In this document: one piece after another, positions 7,996-13,680 of the stretch
Position numbering within the stretch: the stretch's first letter is position 1
How the letters are laid out: the number at the start of each line of letters is the position of its first letter
Origin: Deltaproteobacteria bacterium
GTDB taxonomy: Bacteria; Desulfobacterota; DSM-4660; Desulfatiglandales; B25-G16
Length of the DNA: 17,029 nucleotides
Assembly (NCBI GenBank): GCA_020348625.1
Contig: CP070752.1
Location: 2,103,485 to 2,120,513, forward strand
Direction: 5' to 3'
The notes under the pieces: generated by a model
The model's input: only the letters and a program-made list of their open reading frames with translations
What the model was told of the DNA's origin: nothing
Database searches by the model: none
Position numbers and translations under genes: made by a program

Positions 7996-9204
7996 ATGAC
8001 CAGTGTACCAGAGATTTTCCAAAAATGCTATAACTTCACCGAAGCAGTGGAAGCTCGAGAATTCGGTGTTTATCCTTATTTTAAGCCCATTGAGGGCTCC
8101 CGGGGATCACGGGTAGTTATTGAAGGTCGAGAGCTTATCATGGCCGGCTCAAACAACTATCTCGGGCTGGCCTTAGACCCAGAGGTTCGCGAAGCAGGCA
8201 TAGAGGCTATCAAAAAATATGGAACAAGTTGTTCCGGATCACGCTTCATGAATGGAACCTTGGCCCTCCACGAAGAACTGGAGGAACGGCTCGCTACGTT
8301 CGTAGGCAAAGAGGCAGCTCTGTGCTTTACCACGGGCTATCAGACTAACCTGGGTTCCATATCCGCACTTGTGGGCCGCGATGAGCACGTGATTACCGAC
8401 AAATTTAACCATGCTTCCATTATGGATGGCATTTTTCTTACCAGTGGCCTCAATCGCAAAGTCAATGTCCACCGATTCAAACACAATGATTTGGAGGACC
8501 TGGAAAAAAAGCTCTCAGGTATCCCCGATGAAGCGGCAAAGCTGCTTGTAACCGATGGTGTTTTCAGTATGGAGGGAGATATCGCCAAGCTTCCTGAACT
8601 CAAGGCCCTGTGCGAAGAACACCGTGTCGGGCTCTATCTGGACGACGCGCATGCAATAGGCGTAATAGGAAAGACGGGCCGCGGTACAACAGAATTTTAC
8701 GACGATCAAGAAGGGCCCGACTTAATCATGTGCACCTTCTCAAAGAGTTTCGGCTCAATAGGGGGTTTTGTGGCAGGTGAAGAAAGGGTCGTTGACTACA
8801 TCAAGCATGTCTCACGACCGCTCATCTTCAGCGCGAGCATGCCTCCTGCCAATATTGCCGCAGTCATGGCGGCCCTTGGCATCATTGAACGAGAACCCCA
8901 ACGTGTAACCAGATTGCAGGAGATAGCCCGAAAAATGATACAGGGCTTCTCAAACATGGGTTTCAATATCGGAAAAAGCGAAACAGCCATTGTGCCCCTG
9001 ATTATTGGGGATAACCAAAAGACCTTCCTTTTCTGGAAGAACCTCTTTGACAGAGGTGTGTACGTCAATCCGGTCGTAAGCCCAGCTGTTCCTCCCAACC
9101 GCGCCCTGATTCGCACATCATTTATGGCCATCCATACCGATGAAGAGCTCGATCAGACCCTCGAAATCGCTGAACAAGAAGGAAAAAAGCTAGGCATAAT
9201 CTAA
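7996..9204 (+). CDS. spt: Serine palmitoyltransferase (PLP-dependent alpha-oxoamine synthase)
   Basis: This soluble fold-type I PLP enzyme should condense L-serine with palmitoyl thioester to 3-ketosphinganine. With the start at 7996 (402 aa) the PLP residues are His139 (KFNHASIMDG, ring stacking), Asp217 and His219 (LDDAHAIGVIG), and Lys250 (CTFSKSFGSIGGF, Schiff base). The C-terminal SPAVPPNRALIRTSFMAIHT is more typical of bacterial SPTs (Bacteroidetes and Bdellovibrio type) than of KBL or BioF, the other family members. I chose ATG 7996 because AGGGGGA lies just upstream and family members begin close to this point. An in-frame ATG at 7954 would add 14 unremarkable residues. The neighbouring KDSR-like reductase supports the SPT assignment. 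No acyl carrier protein gene is seen beside it, unlike some proteobacterial sphingolipid clusters. Confidence 0.9.
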   Translation: MTSVPEIFQKCYNFTEAVEAREFGVYPYFKPIEGSRGSRVVIEGRELIMAGSNNYLGLALDPEVREAGIEAIKKYGTSCSGSRFMNGTLALHEELEERLATFVGKEAALCFTTGYQTNLGSISALVGRDEHVITDKFNHASIMDGIFLTSGLNRKVNVHRFKHNDLEDLEKKLSGIPDEAAKLLVTDGVFSMEGDIAKLPELKALCEEHRVGLYLDDAHAIGVIGKTGRGTTEFYDDQEGPDLIMCTFSKSFGSIGGFVAGEERVVDYIKHVSRPLIFSASMPPANIAAVMAALGIIEREPQRVTRLQEIARKMIQGFSNMGFNIGKSETAIVPLIIGDNQKTFLFWKNLFDRGVYVNPVVSPAVPPNRALIRTSFMAIHTDEELDQTLEIAEQEGKKLGII

Positions 9205-9220
9205 CCATCCCTCTCTTCCG

Positions 9221-9358
9221 TCATATTCCCTTGCACCCTGCAATAGGTCTTCCCTCTTCATTGATTGTGCGGGAAACCTCTTTCAGTAATGCTTTCGGCG
9301 TGAATCCCATTGATACCAGCCATTTAACAATTGACACCTTGACAGATTCTGTGCTCAT
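9221..9358 (-). CDS. Possible 45-aa small protein, unrecognised
   Basis: A minus-strand ATG frame begins MSTESVKVSIVKWLVSMGF and ends in GRPIAGCKGI before TGA. The composition (basic and hydrophobic residues in an amphipathic pattern) looks protein-like, but there is no Shine-Dalgarno sequence and it is short. It lies between spt and the Rrf2 pseudogene, pointing away from the latter. It could be chance or the remnant of a longer gene. I assign no function. Confidence 0.2.
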   Translation of the reverse strand: MSTESVKVSIVKWLVSMGFTPKALLKEVSRTINEEGRPIAGCKGI

Positions 9359-9381
9359 GATAATTACTAGTAAATTAGTAA
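9331..9381 (+). promoter_or_regulatory. Promoter/operator region of the rrf2-moco operon
   Basis: Two overlapping TTGACA boxes (9331-9336 and 9339-9344) precede an AT-rich stretch. That stretch contains the inverted repeat TTACTA-N6-TAGTAA (9364-9381), centred about 30 nt before the Rrf2 start codon. Within it is a 10-bp palindrome TTACTAGTAA (9364-9373) and a tandem TAGTAAAY pair (9368-9383). The position over the expected -10/start region suits an autorepressor site for the Rrf2 regulator encoded just downstream. This is inference from symmetry and position. Confidence 0.4.
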
Positions 9382-9402
9382 ACTATATGCTTTCAATCCA
9401 CC

Positions 9403-9825
9403 ATGAAGCTCTCTACAAAAGGAAGATATTCTTTGCGGACTATGCTTGATTTGGCCCTCCATTTTGGAGAGGGGCCCGTATTGGCAAACGGTATCTCCGA
9501 AAGGCAAAGGATATCTCGAGGGTACCTCCAGTAACTGTTTATTCCCCTCAGATCAGCCGGTCTGGTGAAGAGCACTCGTGGCGCTTCGGGTGGATTTACG
9601 CTAGCTCGACCGCCCTCAGAGATACGGCTCACTGAAATCATGGAGGTTGCAGAAGGTTCGACAACACCTGTACCGTGTGTTGATGAGCCTGGGTTCTGTA
9701 CCCAAAGCAGCGAATGTGCAACTCGTGAAGTCTGGGTGGCAATGAAAAGGGCCTGCGACAGCTTGCTCGATTCTATCACATTGCAGGATTTGGTAGGCCG
9801 GTATAGAAAGAGATATACAGAATAG
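9403..9825 (+). pseudogene. Rrf2-family Fe-S transcriptional regulator interrupted by an in-frame TAA
   Basis: The frame encodes a complete 140-codon Rrf2 protein apart from one TAA (9532-9534) at codon 44. The N-terminal MKLSTKGRYSLRTMLDLALH and the wing region after the stop (PLRSAGLVKSTRGASGGF, LARPPSEIRLTEIMEVAEG) are textbook Rrf2. The cluster-binding loop has Cys-x6-Cys-x5-Cys (CVDEPGFC then C in SSEC), as in Fe-S sensors such as IscR. The stop falls in the Y-L-E-Q-L stretch of the family, where Gln is usual, so CAA to TAA (one transition) explains it. Everything after the stop remains in frame with conserved sequence, so the lesion is recent or a sequencing error. A restart at GTG 9565 could give only an 86-aa C-terminal piece without the HTH. 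It precedes the MOSC-FdhD operon and probably regulated it. TAA recoding is not expected. Confidence 0.85.
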
Positions 9826-9881
9826 GCAGAAAAGTAATAATCTGAAAGATGCATTGAGTTTTGAGATAGTTGGAGGCTTCT

Positions 9882-10322
9882 TTGGCGAACATAGTCGCTG
9901 TATGCACGAGTAGAACAAAGGGCACGAGAAAAAAGACGGTATCAGAGGCTACCGCTAAAAAGGGGTTTGGTTTTCTTGGCGATGCCCATGCCGACCCCTG
10001 TACACATCGTCAAGTAAGCCTGCTGGCCCTTGAGAGCATTGAGAAGATGAGAGGCCTTGGTCTCGATGTTGGGCCAGGGGATTTTGCTGAGAATCTGACA
10101 ACGACGGGGATAAACCTCCTTTCCCTGCCCATTGGTACACATCTCGCTGTTGGAAATAAGGCCGTCCTTGAGCTTACCCAATTCGGAAAGGAGTGCCACA
10201 CCAAGTGCGCGATCTTCCGGCGGGTAGGCACCTGTGTCATGCCCACAGAGGGTGTCTTCGCCAGGGTAATCCGCGGCGGGGTTATCAGAGCTGGAGACCC
10301 AATAAGGATTGGAAATGTTTGA
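9882..10322 (+). CDS. MOSC-domain protein (molybdenum cofactor sulfurase C-terminal-like)
   Basis: A 146-aa stand-alone MOSC protein. Family features include VAVCTSRTKGTRK at the N-terminus, GDAHADPCTHRQVSLLALESI near 33-53 (hallmark residues Gly-Asp-His and Arg-Gln-Val), GDFAENLTT near 66-74, and GKECHTKC near 102-109 with its conserved cysteines. The end reads PTEGVFARVIRGG and GDPIRIG. MOSC domains bind or transfer sulfur and metal in molybdenum-enzyme maturation. I chose TTG 9882 because GGAGG lies 5 nt before it. An in-frame TTG at 9870 precedes that ribosome site and is less likely. The next gene, fdhD, overlaps its end by 8 nt, so translation is probably coupled. The two products probably act on the same formate dehydrogenase-type or W/Mo enzyme, which is not encoded in this window. 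Confidence 0.88.
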   Translation: MANIVAVCTSRTKGTRKKTVSEATAKKGFGFLGDAHADPCTHRQVSLLALESIEKMRGLGLDVGPGDFAENLTTTGINLLSLPIGTHLAVGNKAVLELTQFGKECHTKCAIFRRVGTCVMPTEGVFARVIRGGVIRAGDPIRIGNV

Positions 10323-11094
10323 TAAATTCCCCATCCTCCGCGCAACCAGGGACAGGATTAAGGAGATGGAGGATATTGTTGTAAAGGAATTCCACCTCAC
10401 GATCATCCTGAATGACCGCGAACTGGTGACGCTCCTGTGCTCTCCGGAAAAGCTGGATTTTCTCGCGATTGGCTTTTTGTTTTCAGAAGGCTTAATAAAC
10501 AGCAAACACGACATCAAAGAAATAGATCTTGATTTCGAGGGAAACCTCGTGAGGGTGGCGACCAAAAAACCTCAGAAGTTTCCAAAAGATATTCTTTCTA
10601 AGCGGCTCATTGGTTCAAGCGGAGGAAAGGGAGCTTCTCCTTATGCCGGCACTGATCCACGATCGAAGATAGACACGCCCATCCACCTTCCCCCTTCTGA
10701 GGTCCTCGACCTCGTTGAGCAATTCGTTCACCGATCTGGACTATTCGAGTCTACCGGTGGCGTGCACAGCGCTGCCTTGTGCGATACGAAGAGCATCTTG
10801 GTCTTCAGCGAGGATATCGGGCGACATAATGCTATCGATAAGGTCTTCGGTGAGTGCCTCTTAAAGGATATACCTATTCATGACCGCCTGCTCGTTACCA
10901 GTGGCAGGGTATCGTCTGAGATATTGAGCAAGGCAGCCAAAAGGAGAATCCCTCTCCTCATATCGAAATCCGCTCCCACAAACCTAGGGGTACAACTCGC
11001 TAATGAACTGGGCATAACGCTCATCGGTTTTGTCCGTGAAAAACGGATGAACATCTACACCCACAAGTGGAGGGTGTTGTCTCATGGAAAATGA
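10315..11094 (+). CDS. fdhD: FdhD-family formate dehydrogenase accessory protein lacking the CxxC motif
   Basis: The 259-aa protein has the FdhD landmarks STGGVHSAALCD (146-157), SEDIGRHNAIDKVFGECL (165-182), LLVTSGRVSSEILSKAA and a C-terminal GFVREKRMNIYTH. FdhD shuttles sulfur from a cysteine desulfurase to bis-MGD before insertion into formate dehydrogenase. In E. coli this needs Cys121 and Cys124 in a flexible loop. The corresponding loop here (residues about 98-110, nucleotides near 10606-10644) reads LIGSSGGKGASPY, with no Cys at all. The rest is well conserved, so the gene is not decaying. The start is ATG 10315, with AAGGA 6 nt before it; a TTG at 10309 is in frame. It overlaps the MOSC gene by 8 nt and cutA by 11 nt. 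It may be a chaperone-only or alternative-cofactor variant. Confidence 0.9.
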   Translation: MFDKFPILRATRDRIKEMEDIVVKEFHLTIILNDRELVTLLCSPEKLDFLAIGFLFSEGLINSKHDIKEIDLDFEGNLVRVATKKPQKFPKDILSKRLIGSSGGKGASPYAGTDPRSKIDTPIHLPPSEVLDLVEQFVHRSGLFESTGGVHSAALCDTKSILVFSEDIGRHNAIDKVFGECLLKDIPIHDRLLVTSGRVSSEILSKAAKRRIPLLISKSAPTNLGVQLANELGITLIGFVREKRMNIYTHKWRVLSHGK

Positions 11095-11407
11095 TCAGAA
11101 TATAGTCGTCTTTATTACCACCGGCACCGATGGAGAGGCCCGGCGAGTAGCCGAAGCACTCCTCGAGCAGCGTAAAGCAGCGTGTGTCAATATCGTGCCC
11201 ACGGTTACGTCGCTCTTTTGGTGGGAAGACCGAATCGAGTCCGATCAGGAAAACCTGCTGATTGTTAAGAGTAAGGCCTCGTCGCTTGATGAGATCGTTA
11301 GCCTGGTCAAAGGGATTCATAGCTACGACGTACCGGAGGTAATCGCCTTACCCATCATAGGTGGTTACCCAGACTATTTGAACTGGATAGGCAAAGAGAC
11401 ACAATAG
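11084..11407 (+). CDS. cutA: CutA1-family protein
   Basis: A 107-aa CutA1 homolog, recognised from VVFITTGTDGEARRVAEALLEQRKAACVNIVPTVTSLFWWEDRI (described by its key parts: the ITTG start, AACVNIVP and the FWWEDRI strand) and from KGIHSYDVPEVIALPIIGGYPDYLNWI near the C-terminus. CutA1 forms very stable trimers. It was named for divalent cation (copper) tolerance, but its molecular role is not settled. It overlaps fdhD by 11 nt and lies 17 nt before moeB, placing it inside a molybdenum/tungsten-enzyme maturation operon. The length is normal for the family, and the start has GGAGGG about 11 nt upstream. Confidence 0.93.
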   Translation: MENDQNIVVFITTGTDGEARRVAEALLEQRKAACVNIVPTVTSLFWWEDRIESDQENLLIVKSKASSLDEIVSLVKGIHSYDVPEVIALPIIGGYPDYLNWIGKETQ

Positions 11408-11424
11408 CAGGGAGCAACAGGCAC

Positions 11425-12168
11425 ATGTTAACCGCTCGTGAAAGAGAACGGTATGACCGGCAAATGATGATTCAGGGCTTCGGCGAGCAAGGGCAAGAGA
11501 AGCTCAAAAAGGCGCGCGTGCTCATCGCCGGTGCTGGCGGGCTCGGGTCTCCGGCTGCCATCTATTTGACCGCCGCAGGCATTGGCAGCATACGAATCGT
11601 TGACCATGATACGGTTGAGCTCAGCAACTTGAATCGCCAGATCCTGCACTGGCATGAAGACCGGGGTAGGAGCAAGGTTGAGTCAGCCAAAGAAAAGCTC
11701 ACGAGACTAAATCCGGACGTGAAAATAGAGGCCATCGGCGATACCCTAACGGAAGCCAATATCGATCACCTGGTGTCCGACTGCAATCTCATCGTTGATG
11801 CCATGGATAATCTGCCAACGAGATACCTGTTAAACAAGGCCGCCATCCAAAACAATATCCCCTTTCTTCATGGAGCAGTTTACGGGTTTGAAGGAAGGGC
11901 CATGACCATCGTCCCCGGCAAATCGGCATGCCTCAAATGTGTGTACCGGGGGGTTATTCCAGAAGAGAAATTTCCAGTGATTGGAGTTACACCAGCGGTT
12001 ATCGCCTGCATCCAGGCGACCGAGGCAGTGAAGTACCTCGTGGGGGTTGGTGAACTTCTGATCAATAAACTCTTAGTTTACGAAGGGCTCAGCATGCAGT
12101 TCACCGAATTGAGGGTCAAGAAAGACCCCCATTGCGAACATTGCGGTCAGGCGACGAGAAAGGAGTAG
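11425..12168 (+). CDS. moeB: MoeB/ThiF-type E1-like adenylyltransferase
   Basis: A 247-aa cytoplasmic enzyme expected to adenylate the C-terminal Gly of the MoaD-like protein encoded next. Visible elements are RYDRQMMIQGFGEQGQEKL (N-terminal E1 signature), ATP loop GAGGLGSP (36-43), VDHDTVELSNLNRQ (59-72, with the finger Arg71), DAMDN (125-129, Mg-binding Asp), and a zinc tetrad Cys169-x2-Cys172 with Cys237-x2-Cys240. The Cys that precedes the GVLG-like motif in many MoeB proteins is absent (EKFPVIGVTPAV), as expected for members that only adenylate. The gap to the downstream moaD is 3 nt, and the moaD Shine-Dalgarno lies within the end of moeB. This makes a dedicated E1-carrier pair likely. 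HesA- or ThiF-type function is the alternative. Confidence 0.92.
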   Translation: MLTARERERYDRQMMIQGFGEQGQEKLKKARVLIAGAGGLGSPAAIYLTAAGIGSIRIVDHDTVELSNLNRQILHWHEDRGRSKVESAKEKLTRLNPDVKIEAIGDTLTEANIDHLVSDCNLIVDAMDNLPTRYLLNKAAIQNNIPFLHGAVYGFEGRAMTIVPGKSACLKCVYRGVIPEEKFPVIGVTPAVIACIQATEAVKYLVGVGELLINKLLVYEGLSMQFTELRVKKDPHCEHCGQATRKE

Positions 12169-12171
12169 AAA

Positions 12172-12444
12172 TTGAGCATAACGGTTAATATTCACCAGGC
12201 ATTACGCCATATCACGAATAATCAGGCCACAGTTGAGGTTGCAGGCACTACCGTAGGCGAGTGCCTCGCTGACTTAGTGCAAAGGTTTCCCGAGATCAAA
12301 AGCAAGCTTTTCGACAAGAAGGGAAAGCTGCTCAACTATATTGATATCTACGTCAACGCCGAAAGCTCCTACCCGGAGGAACTTGCCAAACCGGTGAAGG
12401 ACGGCGATAAGCTCTCAATAACGCTCATGATTGCAGGAGGCTAG
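12172..12444 (+). CDS. moaD: MoaD/ThiS-family sulfur-carrier protein
   Basis: A 90-aa ubiquitin-like protein ending in IAGG, the diglycine tail that is adenylated and then thiocarboxylated. The beta-grasp pattern is visible: a TVEVAGTTVGECLADLVQRF core, then IDIYVNAES and KPVKDGDKLSITLMIAGG. The start is TTG 12172, with GGAG about 6 nt before it at the moeB stop; no better in-frame start exists. It should supply sulfur for the molybdopterin dithiolene, or act as a carrier for a tungstopterin enzyme such as aldehyde ferredoxin oxidoreductase, whose operons often carry such a pair. No MoaE, MoaA or AOR gene is seen here. It is last in the operon; no convincing terminator was found in 12445-12624. 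Confidence 0.9.
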   Translation: MSITVNIHQALRHITNNQATVEVAGTTVGECLADLVQRFPEIKSKLFDKKGKLLNYIDIYVNAESSYPEELAKPVKDGDKLSITLMIAGG

Positions 12445-12624
12445 TGTCCATATAGGATCGGCTCGTCTGAGAGCTCTCTGCCCATGACAAAAGGCTGAAG
12501 ACAGGAGGAGGGTTTTCCACGTGTTCCTCAGTACAGAACCCCCTCAAAATAGGCCCGCCTGTTAGCCTAGCTGGCAATGAGCAGAACGTTGAGCAGAGGT
12601 ACCCTTCTGGCCGTTCAAGAGGAA

Positions 12625-12954
12625 TTACTCAACCCACCGGGGTTCACCCGTAACCGGATATCCTCCCTTTGCAAGCCTTTCCATGATCAGGTCAACGGTG
12701 GTCTTACTATCATCAAAGGTAACCGTGACCGTGAAGGATTCGGCGTCAAGATGGTATTTCGTTATGCCATCGATACTCGTCAGGATATACCTTATCCCTT
12801 CCTGTGGATCGCCTCACCCACCGCCTGGCGCAGGCAGATTCGGTACGGTTAATCTAACCGTTGCCTCAGGTGAGGCGGCCAGAAAAATCTGCGGCGCAAG
12901 AAATAACAACAGACCAGCCGCTGCCAGGGCCAAGGAAATCTTTCTATATTTCAT
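12625..12954 (-). CDS. MerP-like exported heavy-metal-associated domain protein, probable selenoprotein (Sec at UGA codon 47)
   Basis: The minus-strand frame from ATG 12954 to TAA 12625-12627 encodes 109 aa with a single TGA (12814-12816) at codon 47. GGGAGG lies 5 nt before the ATG. Residues 1-27 form a clear signal peptide (KYRK, a hydrophobic core, FLAA). The mature part follows MerP/HMA: ATVRLTVPNL, GIRYILTSIDGITKYHLD, TVTVTFDDSKTTV and LAKGGYPVTG. By alignment with MerP (VPGMTCxxC...), the metal motif CxxC becomes Gly-Gly-Gly-UGA, so UGA sits at the second Cys. Reading continues with conserved residues after the TGA, and a hairpin with a GGU-containing loop begins within 17 nt of it. Both argue for selenocysteine rather than a broken gene. 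It would act in the periplasm in metal or selenium/thiol chemistry. The alternative is a nonsense pseudogene. Confidence 0.75.
12771..12811 (-). promoter_or_regulatory. SECIS-like hairpin directly after UGA codon 47
   Basis: On the minus strand, GGATA and TATCC (12793-12797 with 12783-12787) form a 5-bp stem closing the loop AGGUA. The loop starts 21 nt after the UGA, and the Gs near its 5' side match the bacterial SECIS rule. A G-U pair extends the stem, and CGAU/AUCG (12808-12811 with 12771-12774) can form a lower stem after an internal loop. The geometry is similar to E. coli fdhF, where GGU sits in the apical loop about 18 nt after UGA. Folding was judged by eye only. Confidence 0.55.
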
Positions 12955-13065
12955 GGAATCCTCCCTTTCAATTGAAACAGGTTTCTAAAAGATAATTACA
13001 GTTCGCACCAATTCAAGAACCATAGCCCAGGAAATCAATGTGCGCATGCACAGCAATGGAGGAAA

Positions 13066-13083
13066 CAGGCCGCCTTTGGCCTG
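13066..13083. repeat. GC-rich inverted repeat, possible weak terminator
   Basis: CAGGCC-N6-GGCCTG, a perfect 6-bp arm hairpin in the gap between the P-loop gene and the MerP-like gene. There is no long T-run on either side, so it may attenuate rather than terminate, or stabilise mRNA ends between the two genes. Confidence 0.3.
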
Positions 13084-13100
13084 AAACCCTCGTTCCTTTC

Positions 13101-13127
13101 CTGAAAAAGGGCGCCGCTGTTTTTCAG
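13101..13127 (-). terminator. Inverted repeat overlapping the P-loop gene stop
   Basis: CTGAAAAA pairs with TTTTTCAG (8 bp) around an 11-nt GC-rich loop. The hairpin spans the stop codon of the P-loop NTPase gene. The stem is AT-rich and has no separate U-tract, so termination is uncertain. If it works, the MerP-like gene would need its own promoter in 12955-13100. Confidence 0.3.
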
Positions 13128-13651
13128 AACTGAATTATTCGATCGCATCTTTCCATAAGAGACCACATGTTCTTTCTCTCCCTCCTTCCTAGCTTCCCTC
13201 CCCCAAGGCTCGATCCGTAATACCCGTTCATAATCACCGTGGGTGTTGAGCTGAGCCATGAAAGGAGTTTACAAAGGGCTCCGGCCTGTAAATAAAGGGA
13301 AATGTCGTTTACGAAAAGGGTCCTGCCTGGATTCTTTAGGTATTCGAAAAATATGTTCTCTATCAATTCCGCATTCTGTTTCGCGAGGGTATCGACTTCA
13401 TCAGTGGTCCTTCCCATGAGCCTGGGTGCCACGATTGGTGCCGTCCGATACCGTATAAGATCACCGGCCTCTGTGATGTTCATCTTTCCGCCAACGCCTT
13501 TGGTTTGTTCTGGGGCCATATCTATGAGTACCAGACCATCTTCGCCCTGGCAGATGAATTCGTTTATGAGATCGCTCAAGTAGGCTGTTTTCCCTGTTTT
13601 CACTTCGCCCACAATGATGGTCTTTTTATCCTTGTATTCGTAAACGCTCAT
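13124..13651 (-). CDS. P-loop NTPase of unrecognised family
   Basis: A 175-aa soluble protein with a Walker A motif GEVKTGKT (15-22) right after the first beta strand. It also has candidate Walker B strands LVLIDMAPE (Asp44) and RTLFVNDIS (Asp116). I cannot place it in a named family. It has no partner domain, signal peptide or membrane segment. The overall RecA/AAA-like arrangement with a Lys-rich N-terminus resembles small GTP/ATP-binding assembly factors, but that is only a shape argument. It lies 29 nt after the NRAMP-like transporter gene on the same strand and is probably co-transcribed with it. An energising, regulatory or metal-loading role for the transporter is a guess from context. 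Confidence 0.75.
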   Translation of the reverse strand: MSVYEYKDKKTIIVGEVKTGKTAYLSDLINEFICQGEDGLVLIDMAPEQTKGVGGKMNITEAGDLIRYRTAPIVAPRLMGRTTDEVDTLAKQNAELIENIFFEYLKNPGRTLFVNDISLYLQAGALCKLLSWLSSTPTVIMNGYYGSSLGGGKLGRRERKNMWSLMERCDRIIQF

Positions 13652-13680
13652 TCTTCTTTCATGCTTCGTCTGCGATGGCG

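Noticed and set aside
8038..9204. Annotation of the PLP enzyme as BioF or 2-amino-3-ketobutyrate CoA ligase
   Set aside because: The C-terminal PAVPPNRALIRTSFMAIHT pattern and the adjacent KDSR-like gene favour serine palmitoyltransferase.
9532..9534. Recoding or programmed readthrough of the TAA in the Rrf2 gene
   Set aside because: TAA is not recoded to Sec or Pyl, and no slippery sequence was noticed. A point mutation or sequencing error is simpler.
9942..10565. 207-aa minus-strand frame
   Set aside because: It is antisense to the MOSC and FdhD genes, both firmly identified.
12477..12545. GGGTT...AACCC pairing after moaD as a terminator
   Set aside because: The stem is short and bulged with a 20+ nt loop and no T-run on either strand.
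12577..12852. 91-aa plus-strand frame
   Set aside because: It is antisense to the MerP-like gene, which has a signal peptide, ribosome site and fold match.
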